Source: Pseudomonas helvetica
Lineage (GTDB): Bacteria > Pseudomonadota > Gammaproteobacteria > Pseudomonadales > Pseudomonadaceae
Reading direction: 5' to 3'
DNA: 64,000 nt
Assembly (NCBI RefSeq): GCF_039908645.1
Contig: NZ_CP150917.1
Location: forward strand, 1,212,501 to 1,276,500
Shown: positions 40,860 through 49,841 of the stretch, piece after piece
Layout of the letters: each line of letters begins with the position of its first letter
How positions within the stretch are numbered: the first letter of the stretch is position 1
Position numbers and translations under genes: made by a program
The notes under the pieces: model-generated
The model's database searches: none
Seen by the model: the letters and a program-made list of their open reading frames with translations, nothing else
What the model was told of the DNA's origin: nothing

Positions 40860-41090
40860 ATGACCGAACAGAACACCAACCCGCTGCACGGCGTGACCCT
40901 GGAACAGATCCTTAACACGCTGGTTCAACACTACGAATGGTCGGGGCTGGCCGAGCGCATCGACATTCGCTGCTTCAAGAGCGATCCGAGTATCAAGTCG
41001 AGCCTGACCTTCCTGCGCAAAACCCCGTGGGCCCGTGAGAAAGTCGAAAAACTCTACGTGAAGCTGATGCGCACCAAACGTCCGCTCTAA
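40860..41090 (+). CDS. VF530-family small DNA-binding-like protein
   Basis: The 76-aa protein (start ATG 40860, [18 protein letters not shown]) matches the compact VF530/DUF2132 family: [38 protein letters not shown], and the basic tail [11 protein letters not shown]. Structures of relatives are helical and proposed to bind DNA, but the role is not established. The Pr6Pr-type gene starts 9 bp downstream, so the two are probably cotranscribed. The upstream frame to 40650 is non-coding. Confidence 0.85.
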   Translation: MTEQNTNPLHGVTLEQILNTLVQHYEWSGLAERIDIRCFKSDPSIKSSLTFLRKTPWAREKVEKLYVKLMRTKRPL

Positions 41091-41099
41091 GGAATATAG

Positions 41100-41780
41100 A
41101 TGCCCGCCGAGTCGACTCGACTGTCGCCCGTCATGAGCCGTTTTGCCCACTCGGCCGCCGTGCTGGGCTGGCTGGGATTGAGCATTCAGCTGTACCTGGT
41201 GTTTTACGGCCGCTGGAGTGTCAGCGCCAGCCAGCTGGGTGGGCTGGTGAGTTACTTCAGTTACTTTACGGTCCTGACCAATACGCTGGTGGCGACGGTG
41301 CTGACTTGCGCCGTGACTGCACGTGAGTCGAAGGGCCGTACGTTTTTTTTACAGCCGTGGGTCAGCAGCGGGATTGCCGTGAGCATTACCCTGGTCGGCC
41401 TGGCGTACAGCCTGTTGTTGCGGCATTTGTGGCATCCGCAGGGCTGGCAGTTCATTGCCGACGAGTTGTTGCATGACATCATGCCGCTGCTGTTTCTGTT
41501 CTATTGGTGGCGGTGCGTACCCAAGGGCACCTTGCGCCTTGGGCACATCGGTTTGTGGGCGATTTACCCGGTGCTGTATTTCGCTTTTACCTTGCTGCGC
41601 GGGCACTCGCTGGGGCTTTACCCGTATCCCTTTATTGATGTCGAAAAACTCGGTTATCCCCAGGTGTTCATCAATGCCAGCGGGATATTGCTGGGGTTTG
41701 TGCTGATTGCGCTGGTGGTGGTCGGGCTGGATCGCTGGCGCGGGACTGGGGCAGGCCGAGTGGGCATAGATTCAAAGTGA
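41100..41780 (+). CDS. Pr6Pr-family membrane protein
   Basis: The 226-aa protein has six hydrophobic helices and the family segments YFSYFTVLTNTLVA, LLRHLWHPQGWQFIADELLH (quoted at 20), and YPVLYFAFTLLRG. No function has been assigned to this family. The last part of the gene (from codon about 188, CAGGTGTTC) is the source of the repeated tail in the tandem array immediately downstream; the array copies lack 17 bp and 15 bp that the intact gene keeps. Confidence 0.8.
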   Translation: MPAESTRLSPVMSRFAHSAAVLGWLGLSIQLYLVFYGRWSVSASQLGGLVSYFSYFTVLTNTLVATVLTCAVTARESKGRTFFLQPWVSSGIAVSITLVGLAYSLLLRHLWHPQGWQFIADELLHDIMPLLFLFYWWRCVPKGTLRLGHIGLWAIYPVLYFAFTLLRGHSLGLYPYPFIDVEKLGYPQVFINASGILLGFVLIALVVVGLDRWRGTGAGRVGIDSK

Positions 41781-41789
41781 ACATCAAAT

Positions 41790-41920
41790 GTGGTGAGGGG
41801 GCTTGCCCCCGTTGGGTTGCGCAGCAGCCCTAAACCCATTAAACGCGGTGTGCCAGACAAAGCCCGATTGCAGGTTTTGGGAGTGCTACGCACTCCAACG
41901 GGGGCAAGCCCCCTCGCCAC
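41790..41920. repeat. REPIN 0 of the array, diverged type
   Basis: Left arm GTGGTGAGGGGGCTTGCCCC and matching right arm. It is a different REP variant from the four REPINs inside the 394-bp units. Confidence 0.85.
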
Positions 41921-41932
41921 AAGTGTTTGTCA

Positions 41933-42326
41933 TTACTCCTCGTCGCTGTCGTCGAGTTTCCAGTAGCCGACGGCTTTCACCTGATCCTGACTCAAACCCT
42001 TCTCGTCCAGCAGCACGCGGCGGATCTGTCGTGAGGCTCTGGATTCTGTCGCGATCCACGCATACAACTCGCCACTCGGCATTGGCAGGTGTTTATTGCT
42101 GGGCTTTGTGCTGATTGCGCTGGATCGGTGGCGCGGGACGGCGGCAGGCCGAGTGGGCATAGATCCAAAGTGAACATCGATTGTGGCGAGGGAGCTTGCT
42201 CCCGCTCGGCGGCGAAGCCGTCGTAAACCGGGTAATGTGGTCTGCCTGATACAACTCGATTGAATGGCTTTGGGGTCGCTTCGCGACCCAGCGGGAGCAA
42301 GCTCCCTCGCCACGGGTGTTTGTCGC
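41933..42326. repeat. Array unit 1
   Basis: Contains a yqjH tail encoding PSGELYAWIATES onward to DDSDEE, the shortened Pr6Pr tail from 42089, and a REPIN at 42181-42315. Small substitutions distinguish it from the other units, such as TCTGGATTC in the yqjH tail. Confidence 0.9.
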
Positions 42327-42720
42327 TTACTCTTCGTCGCTGTCGTCGAGTTTCCAGTAGCCGACGGCTTTCACCTGATCCTGACTCAAGCCCTTCTCGT
42401 CCAGCAGCACGCGGCGGATCTGTCGTGAGGCTTTGGACTCTGTCGCGATCCACGCATACAACTCGCCACTCGGCATTGGCAGGTGTTTATTGCTGGGCTT
42501 TGTGCTGATTGCGCTGGATCGGTGGCGCGGGACGGCGGCAGGCCGAGTGGGCATAGATCCAAAGTGAACATCGATTGTGGCGAGGGAGCTTGCTCCCGCT
42601 CGGCGGCGAAGCCGTCGTAAACCGGGTAATGTGGTCTGCCTGATACAACCCGATTGAATGGCTTTGGGGTCGCTTCGCAACCCAGCGGGAGCAAGCCCCC
42701 TCGCCACAAGTGTTTGTCAT
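42327..42720. repeat. Array unit 2
   Basis: Same order as unit 1; its REPIN (about 42575-42710) has a right arm GGGAGCAAGCCCCCTCGCCA, a mixed variant. Confidence 0.9.
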
Positions 42721-43114
42721 TTACTCCTCGTCGCTGTCGTCGAGTTTCCAGTAGCCGACGGCTTTCACCTGATCCTGACTCAAGCCCTTCTCGTCCAGCA
42801 GCACACGGCGGATCTGTCGTGAGGCTTTGGACTCTGTCGCGATCCACGCATACAACTCGCTACTCGGCATTGGCAGGTGTTTATTGCTGGGGTTTGTGCT
42901 GATTGCGCTGGATCGGTGGCGCGGGACGGCGGCAGGCCGAGTGGGCATAGATCCAAAGTGAACATCGATTGTGGCGAGGGAGCTTGCTCCCGCTCGGCGG
43001 CGAAGCCGTCGTAAACCGGGTAATGTGGTCTGCCTGATACAACGCGATTGAATGGCTTTGGGGTCGCTTCGCGACCCAGCGGGAGCAAGCTCCCTCGCCA
43101 CAGGTGTTTGTCGC
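42721..43114. repeat. Array unit 3
   Basis: Same order; single-base differences include GCACACGGCGG and CTCGCTACTCGG within the yqjH tail. REPIN about 42969-43103. Confidence 0.9.
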
Positions 43115-43508
43115 TTACTCCTCGTCGCTGTCGTCGAGTTTCCAGTAGCCGACGGCTTTCACCTGGTCCTGACTCAAGCCCTTCTCGTCCAGCAGCACGC
43201 GGCGGATCTGGCGTGAGGCATTGCACTCTGTCGCGATCCACGCATACAACTCGCCGCTCGGCATTGGCAGGTGTTTATTGCTGGGGTTTGTGCTGATTGC
43301 ACTGGATCGGTGGCGCGGGACGGCGGCAGGCCGAGTGGGCATAGATCCAAAGTGAACATCGATTGTGGCGAGGGAGCTTGCTCCCGCTCGGCGGCGAAGC
43401 CGTCGTAAACCGGGTAATGTGGTCTGCCTGATACAACCCGATTGAATGGCTTTGGGGCTGCTTCGCGACCCAGCGGGAGCAAGCTCCCTCGCCACAGGTG
43501 TTTGTCGC
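43115..43508. repeat. Array unit 4, adjoining the intact yqjH-like gene
   Basis: Same order; its yqjH tail has GGCATTGCACTC in place of GGCTTTGGACTC. Its REPIN (about 43363-43497) is the one that sits next to the complete gene. Confidence 0.9.
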
Positions 43509-44294
43509 TTACTCTTCGTCGCTGTCGTCGAGTTTCCAGTAGCCGACGGCTTTCACCTGATCCTGACTCAAACCCTTCTCGTCCAGCAGCACGCGGCGGA
43601 TCTGTCGTGAGGCTTTGGATTCTGTGGCGATCCACGCATACAACTCGCCGCTCGGCATTGGCAGTTGTTGCACGGTGCTCAGCAGGTGGTTCTGACCGGC
43701 TTCGCGCAAGACCCATATCACCTTGACCTCTGCCTGGCTTTCGAGGACTTGCTGTTCGGCACCGTTCTCGATTTCCACCACCACCAGCGCGCGCCGGTTG
43801 GCCGCCAGGCCTTCGAGGCGGCGGGCGATGGCGGGCAGGGCGGTCTCGTCGCCGATCAACAGATAACTGTCGAAGATGTCCGGCACGACCATCGAGCCCC
43901 GTGGCCCGCCGATGTGCAGGAACTGGCCGGGTGTGGCCTGTGCTGCCCAGGTCGAGGCGGGGCCATCGCCGTGCAATACGAAGTCGATGTCCAGCTCCAG
44001 CGTGTCCAGGTCGTAACGGCGGGGCGTGTAGTCACGCATCGCCGGCAGAGGTCCATTGTCCTTGCCGGCGCCCAGCACCAAAGTTTCCAGAGCGGCGTGT
44101 TCCGCAGCGGTTTGCGGGAAAAACAGCTTTACGTGGTCGTCCGTACCGAGGCTGACGAAGCCGGCCAGTTCCGCTCCGCCGAGGGTGATCCGGCGCATGC
44201 GCGGGGTCAGGTCGACCACCCGCAGCACTTCCAGGCGACGGCGTTTGAGTTCGTGGCTGACGCGGTGAATGGTTTGCACAATGACTTCAGTCAT
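43509..44294 (-). CDS. Siderophore-interacting FAD-dependent ferric reductase (YqjH-like)
   Basis: The 261-aa protein binds FAD and releases iron from ferric siderophores with NAD(P)H. The flavin motif MRDYTPRRYD and the following LDIDFVLHGDGPASTWA, FLHIGGPRGSMVVPD and LLIGDETALPAIARRLEG are the family signatures. It is preceded by a His-rich PadR regulator with a 4-nt overlap, the E. coli yqjI/yqjH partnership, though there the genes are divergent. The gene's last 50 codons are the source of the 394-bp array, and all repeated tails share its frame and stop codon. Confidence 0.88.
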   Translation of the reverse strand: MTEVIVQTIHRVSHELKRRRLEVLRVVDLTPRMRRITLGGAELAGFVSLGTDDHVKLFFPQTAAEHAALETLVLGAGKDNGPLPAMRDYTPRRYDLDTLELDIDFVLHGDGPASTWAAQATPGQFLHIGGPRGSMVVPDIFDSYLLIGDETALPAIARRLEGLAANRRALVVVEIENGAEQQVLESQAEVKVIWVLREAGQNHLLSTVQQLPMPSGELYAWIATESKASRQIRRVLLDEKGLSQDQVKAVGYWKLDDSDEE

Positions 44295-44869
44295 TCGGCC
44301 TTCTCCTGAACAGATTGAACGACAGGGCCATCGACGATGGCTTTGGCGGTGTTGTTGAGCAGGTCACGCACCCGCAGGATTTCCTCCGGGCTCCAGCGGC
44401 CGTGATGCATTTGCAAGGCATGCCGCAGGTTGTGCACCGCTTCGTGGATCTCGGCCGGGCGGTCTTGCCCGCGCAACGAACGCTTGCTGACCTCGATGCG
44501 CATGCGCACGCCGTCCAGGGCAATGGCCTGCTCGCTTAATGACAGACGTCCGGCGTCGGTGATGCTGTAGCGTTTTTTTCCAGCTTCGGCATCGCCGAGG
44601 ATCATTTCGCTTTCTTCAAGAAAGGTCAGGGTCGGGTAGATCACGCCGGGGCTGGGGCTGTAGGCGCCATCGAACATGCTTTCGATCTGGCGGATCAGGT
44701 CATAACCATGGCACGGCTGCTCGGCGATCAGCGCCAGCAACAGCAGTTTCAGATCGCCGGGGGCGAATACCCGCGGGCCGCGCCCACCGCGTTCGCGGCC
44801 GGGGCCAGGGCGTTTTTCGAAGCCGTCACGGCTGTCGCTGTGGTCTCGATGGGAATGATGGTCTCTCAT
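44291..44869 (-). CDS. PadR-family regulator with His-rich N-terminus (YqjI-like)
   Basis: The start at 44869 (MRDHHSHRDHSDSRDG) gives 192 aa. Four histidines in the first ten residues resemble the metal-sensing extension of E. coli YqjI, a nickel/iron-responsive repressor of yqjH. The PadR winged helix follows: DLKLLLLALIAEQPCHGYDL, then SPSPGVIYPTLTFLEES and KKRYSITDAGRLSL. The helical C-terminal part is typical for dimerisation. It overlaps the ferric reductase gene by 4 nt, and a 14-bp palindrome lies 36 bp upstream. The frame extending to 44992 is not supported. Confidence 0.85.
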   Translation of the reverse strand: MRDHHSHRDHSDSRDGFEKRPGPGRERGGRGPRVFAPGDLKLLLLALIAEQPCHGYDLIRQIESMFDGAYSPSPGVIYPTLTFLEESEMILGDAEAGKKRYSITDAGRLSLSEQAIALDGVRMRIEVSKRSLRGQDRPAEIHEAVHNLRHALQMHHGRWSPEEILRVRDLLNNTAKAIVDGPVVQSVQEKAE

Positions 44870-44904
44870 TTTTTCGTCTTCTCTCGTCGTGTTTAGATAC
44901 AACT

Positions 44905-44918
44905 TAAGATATATCTTA
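44905..44918. promoter_or_regulatory. Candidate operator of the PadR regulator
   Basis: TAAGATATATCTTA is a perfect 14-bp palindrome in the AT-rich stretch just before the regulator gene. PadR-type repressors bind such ATAT-centred palindromes, so autoregulation of the two-gene operon is likely. Confidence 0.6.
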
Positions 44919-45380
44919 TGGCTTGCGCAAGCGTTCTGGACCAACGGTCGCCATCCTGTCGTCCTTGGGCGGCGCTTAAAGACCACGGGCAATGAATGAT
45001 GAGTTGATTGCTTTTTTAGAGTAATTGAACTAATTATAAAGTTAATCTGCTGATCATTAACCGAGTGCCGGGAGTTAAGTAGTGCCGGTCTTACAGAAGT
45101 TTGGTTAGTTCTTATCTGTGTGCTTTTTTAGTTAGCGCTGTGTGTAGTATTTCTCTGAGGGTAAAGAAGTGCTGTTAGTACTTTTTTGACTTTTCTCCTG
45201 CGGCTCGAAAGTCGTTGTTACTACCTGTTCTTAGGAAGTTGCGTACTTACTTTCTCAACGGATTTGACGATCATTCTCCGGCGTCGAAAGTTAAGAGAAT
45301 TCGCCATCGTTGTATTGAGTGGTATTCGCATTTCAAGACTTTTCTCGGCCCAATCCTTTGAAATAGACAGGTACTTAATA
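44919..45380. other. AT-rich control region before the fimbrial operon
   Basis: Over 400 bp with low GC and no convincing gene; the long frame starting at 45186 is only the upstream extension of the fimbrial subunit frame. Direction of transcription away from the regulator suggests that the fimbrial promoter lies here, and the composition suits silencing by MvaT-type proteins (inference). Confidence 0.5.
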
Positions 45381-45866
45381 ATGTTCAAGAAGTTTGCAGT
45401 CGCCGTTCCGATGACCCTCCTGGCCCTGAGCTCTTCAATGGCGTTCGCTGCGGATGAAGCGCGCTCGTCCATCAACATCAGCGCTAATATCCCCACCTGG
45501 CAATTCCACGCCCAACCGGTGAATCCTGACTTCGGTAAAGATGAAAAAATGTCCTGGAACGTGGTAACCGAGAGCTTGGCCCCGCTGCGTGCGACTTACG
45601 ATATTCGCCACTCTCTCGGTTCGGTCAATGCTTATGTGGAAGGTGGTCCGCAACCCCTGCACAACGGCAAAGACTTCCTCGCGCTGACCTACGTCTTCAA
45701 CGGCGTAACCTTGACCGGTACTTCCAAAGAAGTGGTCGGCGATACCGAATCCAACGCGGGCATGCGGGCTGATCTGGTGATTAGCGCCGCCCTGCCGGGC
45801 AGCACTCAGACAGGTGTTTACACGGCCAATCCAGTCGTGGTTTTCGATGCCGTTCCGCGCATCTAA
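45381..45866 (+). CDS. CS1-type fimbrial major subunit, copy 1
   Basis: The 161-aa precursor (ATG 45381, signal MFKKFAVAVPMTLLALSSSM ending AFA) fits the alternate-chaperone (CS1/CFA-I, alpha) pilin group: NISANIPTWQFHAQPVNP, a strand pattern with no disulfide, and a tail VVVFDAVPRI. Subunits polymerise by donor-strand exchange in the outer-membrane usher. It is the first gene of the fimbrial operon and is paired with a second, diverged subunit at 50587. Confidence 0.8.
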   Translation: MFKKFAVAVPMTLLALSSSMAFAADEARSSINISANIPTWQFHAQPVNPDFGKDEKMSWNVVTESLAPLRATYDIRHSLGSVNAYVEGGPQPLHNGKDFLALTYVFNGVTLTGTSKEVVGDTESNAGMRADLVISAALPGSTQTGVYTANPVVVFDAVPRI

Positions 45867-45975
45867 GTCAGCCATGACTTAAGGCTCAGCCTTATTCGTT
45901 AGCACTTACCGGTCGATGGGTAGCCACTGCCTGTCGATCGGGTTTCAACGCATTTATCTTCAGAGTATTTCGTTC

Positions 45976-48498
45976 ATGTTCCCGATGACTCCCATCGCGA
46001 CGGCGCTTGCCCTATGTTTTTGTGCAACCGCCCTGGCCGCGCCAGCGGATAACGGCCACACGCCCCGAAGTTTGCTTGCGCAAGCCAAGGGTTTACCGAG
46101 CGAGTTCGAAGAGCACTTCTTTGATGTGCCGCTGGCGGTGCGCGTGGAACTTGATCAACAATTTCTCGGTGAAGCGATGGTCGTGTTGACCCGCGACGAT
46201 CGAATCACCCTGGTTGACTTCAATGATGTCGGCGACAGCACAATCCAGCCCAGCGAACGCGACATCTGGGCCAACCATCTGAAACAAGGCGTGACGCTGG
46301 GCGCCTGCCAGGCCAACTGCCCCGAACAACTGTTGGCCGTGCACTACAGCCTCGAAAACTCGTTGGTGTCGATTCTCACGGAGAACGCCGAACGGGACGA
46401 TCAAGTGCAGCAGTATTACAACCTGCCCGAAGGCGGCAGCACTGGCTTGATCGTGCGCAACCAGTTGAACCTCAATGGTGGCCAGAACCAGGACCTCGGG
46501 GGTCGTTACGGTCTGGAAGCCAGCAGCAGCCTGGGCAACTGGACCCAAGCGGTCAACATGCAGCTGTCGCGCCTGGGCGGTGTCGACAACCAGACCTATC
46601 ACGCGGTGCATGAGCTTTTCACCCAGCGTGAATTGCAGGGCAACTTTCTGCGCCTGGGCTATTTCACGCCCACCTCCGAAGGCCTGACCCGTCAGCCGCG
46701 TACGTTTGGCACGAGCCCCGATACCGCGTTGGGCGTCATGTATGGCAGCTCCGACAGCCTGGCGATCAACAATCCGAAACCGGCGGTTTATCCGATCTAT
46801 GTCACGGCCAATCGACTGGGCTCTGTGGAAATTTACCGCGACGGATTGCTGATCAACACTCAGGCAGTCCCGGCAGGGTTGCAGACCCTCGATACGCGTC
46901 CGCTGCCCGGCGGGATTTATGAAGTGGAAGTGCGCCTGATCGAAGACGGCCAGATCACCTCCAGCACCCTGGAGCTGGTCTACAAGCCGAGCAATTGGCG
47001 CAATCATGACGAGCGCTGGCGCTACAACCTGTTCGCCGGTCGCGAATCCAAATTGCTCAGCAACTGGGAACAGCAGGCCGCTGGCGACATGACCGCCGGT
47101 GCCGCATTCAACTTCCTGTGGCACCCGCGTGTGATCCTCGGCCTGACAGGGCGGCAGGTCCGCGACTCGCTGCAATACGGCACGTCGGTTGACTGGACGA
47201 TCGTCAACAACGCCAGCCTTTTCGCCAACGTCTACAGAACCGAAGACTACGGCACCGGCCTCGATGTGCAGGGACTGTATTCCTATGGCAGCGGTAGCCT
47301 CGTCGCCAGCCATAACCGCAGCTGGCTCGACACCACTCGGCTGTACGACACCCTGCCGGACGGCACGCGCGTGCGGCAGCGCAACGTCTTTATCGGTCAG
47401 ACCAGCAACTCTTCCTTATCGTTGAATCATCGACTCACCAGTAAAAGTTCGGTCAATGCCCGGGTGTCCCACAGCGAGGGCAACACCGAAGGCGTCGGCC
47501 TGGATCTGGGATGGAACCAACGCACTCAACTGTTCGGCAGCGATGCCAACTGGCGCCTGTCGTTGTTCGACCGTCCGGGTAGTTTCAGTTCGGGCAATGA
47601 TCGCAATCGCGGCCTCGACCTGAGTGTGAACATCGCGCTGGGCGGCCCGGGAGAGCAGTGGTCCGGCAGCATCGGCACCCGCACCGATCGCGATGGCGGG
47701 CGCGATAACAATGCCTCGCTCACCTACCGCAAAGACCTGCAGGATCACCTGCTGCAGAGCGTCTCGGCCACGGCAATCACCGACACCTACGGCATCGGTT
47801 TGAACGCGATGGCGTCGATGCAATCGGACCTGGCCAACGGTGACGGGTTTATCCAGCGCTCGTCGTTCAACAACGACCTCACCGGCGGTTTGAACCTGGA
47901 CAGCACCGTGGCCGTCGGCGGACAAAAAATGGTCATGACCAGCCAATACCACCGCAGTGGTGCGGGCATGATCATCGATGTCGAGTCGGACATCGACGGC
48001 ATTACCCTGCGCGCCGACGATTTGAGCGGTGGCAGTGCGGTGCTCAAGCCCGGGCGCAATTTTGTGCCGATCACGGCTTACAAAAGCAGCTCGGTCAGTT
48101 TCGATTTCGAGGGCACCGATGTCCCCGCCGCGACCATTCAACCGGCCCGTTCCAGCTATCACCTGAACAAGGGCGGGGTGGGCTATCGGCAGATTCGCGT
48201 GATGCAAACCCTCACCGTGCTCGGTCGCCTGATCGATCCCCAGGGCAATCCACTCAAGGGCCACCACATCATCAACCACGCCAGTCGCGGGGTCAGCGAA
48301 GTGGACGGGTTCTTCTCGATGGAAATGAACGCCGGTTCACCGACCCTCGAAGTGCGTCATGGCAATCAGTTGCTGTGTCAGTTCCGGCTGGACCCAAGCC
48401 GTGGGCGTACTGAAAACAATGTGTTGATGATCGGGGATTTGCGCTGCAGCCCAGACACGCTGGCCGATGTTGGCGATGCCGTGCAGAGCGCCGGTTGA
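45976..48498 (+). CDS. CS1-type fimbrial usher (CooC/TcfC-like)
   Basis: The 840-aa outer-membrane protein has a signal at MFPMTPIATALALCFCATAL, then an N-terminal domain (GLPSEFEEHFFDVPLAVRVE), a long beta-barrel with many aromatic and charged alternations, and C-terminal E-set-like domains including LGRLIDPQGNPLKGHHIINH. This is the usher family of CS1-type pili, distinct from classical FimD ushers. The start at 45976 is chosen because the signal peptide begins there. It sits between the major subunit and tip genes. Confidence 0.85.
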   Translation: MFPMTPIATALALCFCATALAAPADNGHTPRSLLAQAKGLPSEFEEHFFDVPLAVRVELDQQFLGEAMVVLTRDDRITLVDFNDVGDSTIQPSERDIWANHLKQGVTLGACQANCPEQLLAVHYSLENSLVSILTENAERDDQVQQYYNLPEGGSTGLIVRNQLNLNGGQNQDLGGRYGLEASSSLGNWTQAVNMQLSRLGGVDNQTYHAVHELFTQRELQGNFLRLGYFTPTSEGLTRQPRTFGTSPDTALGVMYGSSDSLAINNPKPAVYPIYVTANRLGSVEIYRDGLLINTQAVPAGLQTLDTRPLPGGIYEVEVRLIEDGQITSSTLELVYKPSNWRNHDERWRYNLFAGRESKLLSNWEQQAAGDMTAGAAFNFLWHPRVILGLTGRQVRDSLQYGTSVDWTIVNNASLFANVYRTEDYGTGLDVQGLYSYGSGSLVASHNRSWLDTTRLYDTLPDGTRVRQRNVFIGQTSNSSLSLNHRLTSKSSVNARVSHSEGNTEGVGLDLGWNQRTQLFGSDANWRLSLFDRPGSFSSGNDRNRGLDLSVNIALGGPGEQWSGSIGTRTDRDGGRDNNASLTYRKDLQDHLLQSVSATAITDTYGIGLNAMASMQSDLANGDGFIQRSSFNNDLTGGLNLDSTVAVGGQKMVMTSQYHRSGAGMIIDVESDIDGITLRADDLSGGSAVLKPGRNFVPITAYKSSSVSFDFEGTDVPAATIQPARSSYHLNKGGVGYRQIRVMQTLTVLGRLIDPQGNPLKGHHIINHASRGVSEVDGFFSMEMNAGSPTLEVRHGNQLLCQFRLDPSRGRTENNVLMIGDLRCSPDTLADVGDAVQSAG

Positions 48499-48532
48499 TG
48501 TGTGTTGCGCAATCTCTGGAGTCCATAACTCG

Positions 48533-49798
48533 ATGAATGTTTCGACTGTTTTCCCATGGCGTTCGGTAGTGGCTCTTTTCATAGGGGCCTGCCTGGTTGC
48601 GACAAGCCTCCAGGCCGTCGCAGTCGTGCTTCCGATTACAGCCACTTTCAACCCTGAGCCTGGTAACCCACAGAAAAACGAGTTCAAGAACACCACGCGC
48701 AATGAAGGATTTTGCTGGGCTTACCCCGCCATCTGCAAAAGTTACGGCATATTCAGTTTGCGTTCTCACGTGAAGGTTGGAGTCCAAGGCGCGATCCAAC
48801 CCAACCAAGAGGACGTGCGTAAAGGCGCGATGATCAAGACGCCAGCCGCCTGGCGAGCGTTGACGGTGTTGAACCGCGAGACCGGAGAGTCCGCCACGGT
48901 CGAGGTGCGCATTGCCGGGATGGGCGGCGTTTACAGGCTCAGCGATTCCGTGATGGAGCTGACAGGGGAAACGGAGTATGTCAGGGCGCATACGGCATTG
49001 TGGGGAAGCGACTGGCGAACAGCGCCGGGGCCATGCGTGGCCATCGGCACCACAACCTATTACGGTCACACCGGTTTCCAATTCTTCTGGCTGACGCCTG
49101 AAGAAACGGTGTGTGGCAAGCAGGCTAAATTCCTCATTCCCGGGTTTGGTTACGAGTCTCTGGACTTTACTTACGAACTGCGCACGCCAGATCCGCTGAA
49201 GATGTCCTCGGGCGTCTACCAGGGCACGCAGGTTTATTCGATCGGCCCTGGCGGCGACTTCGATCTGGGCGATGTCGTCGCGCCCTCGGACAACATTATT
49301 CAGCTCGACTTTACCCTGACAGTCGAACACACCCTCAAAGTCGAGATTCCGCCGGGCGGCAACCGGATTGAACTGGTGCCGCAAGGTGGCTGGCAAGCCT
49401 GGTTGCAACAGGGCCGTAAACCCACGCGTCTGTTCCGCGACCAGACTTTCAATATCTCGGCCAGTTCGCGCTTCAAGATGAATCTGGAGTGTGAATACAC
49501 CCAGGACGGCAAGACCTGTTCATTGCGCGAGCCGGTGACCGGTCATGTCGTACCGCTGAACGTCAGCGTCAGTCTTCCCCCTGGCTTGACCGATGCGGGC
49601 GGACAGTCTGTCAGTCGTCGGCAGTTACTGCGTGATGGCAGTACTACCAAAATGTTCCAGCCGGGTTTTTATGTCGACCGTAAACCGGGAACCCTGCATT
49701 TCGAAATTCCTTCAAGCGACGTGGCAGAGATGATTCGTCCCGGATCACAACGGCAGTACTCGGGAAGCGTGACGGTTATCTGGGATTCAGAGGTTTAG
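48533..49798 (+). CDS. CS1-type tip adhesin/initiator (CooD/CblD-like), copy 1
   Basis: The 421-aa precursor (ATG 48533, signal up to QAVAVV) resembles the CblD/CooD tip proteins that start pilus assembly and bind the host. The N-terminal half is cysteine-bearing (FCWAYPAICKSYG, AKFLIPGF) and likely forms the adhesive domain. The C-terminal half has the conserved pilin region LDFTLTVEHTLKVEIPPGGN, QGGWQAWLQQGRKPTRLFRD and a final SVTVIWDSEV. The second copy at 51219 is nearly the same in this half but differs in the first. Confidence 0.8.
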   Translation: MNVSTVFPWRSVVALFIGACLVATSLQAVAVVLPITATFNPEPGNPQKNEFKNTTRNEGFCWAYPAICKSYGIFSLRSHVKVGVQGAIQPNQEDVRKGAMIKTPAAWRALTVLNRETGESATVEVRIAGMGGVYRLSDSVMELTGETEYVRAHTALWGSDWRTAPGPCVAIGTTTYYGHTGFQFFWLTPEETVCGKQAKFLIPGFGYESLDFTYELRTPDPLKMSSGVYQGTQVYSIGPGGDFDLGDVVAPSDNIIQLDFTLTVEHTLKVEIPPGGNRIELVPQGGWQAWLQQGRKPTRLFRDQTFNISASSRFKMNLECEYTQDGKTCSLREPVTGHVVPLNVSVSLPPGLTDAGGQSVSRRQLLRDGSTTKMFQPGFYVDRKPGTLHFEIPSSDVAEMIRPGSQRQYSGSVTVIWDSEV

Positions 49799-49841
49799 TG
49801 CGTCGCGCCATTGCAGCATTCATTCAACGAGGGACAGGACG

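Larger units (their letters stand above)
41933..43508. repeat. Tandem array, four units of exactly 394 bp
   Basis: Stop codons of the repeated yqjH tail recur at 41933, 42327, 42721 and 43115, and the intact gene's stop at 43509, each exactly 394 bp apart. Each unit reads, left to right: about 156 bp of the 3' end of the yqjH-like gene (minus strand), about 90 bp of the 3' end of the Pr6Pr gene (plus strand), and a REPIN of about 136 bp. The join between the two gene tails is at CAG (42086-42088 in the first unit). Confidence 0.95.

Noticed and set aside
41933..43508. CRISPR array
   Set aside because: Repeats are 394 bp with no short-repeat/spacer pattern and no cas genes; the units are copies of gene ends and a REPIN.
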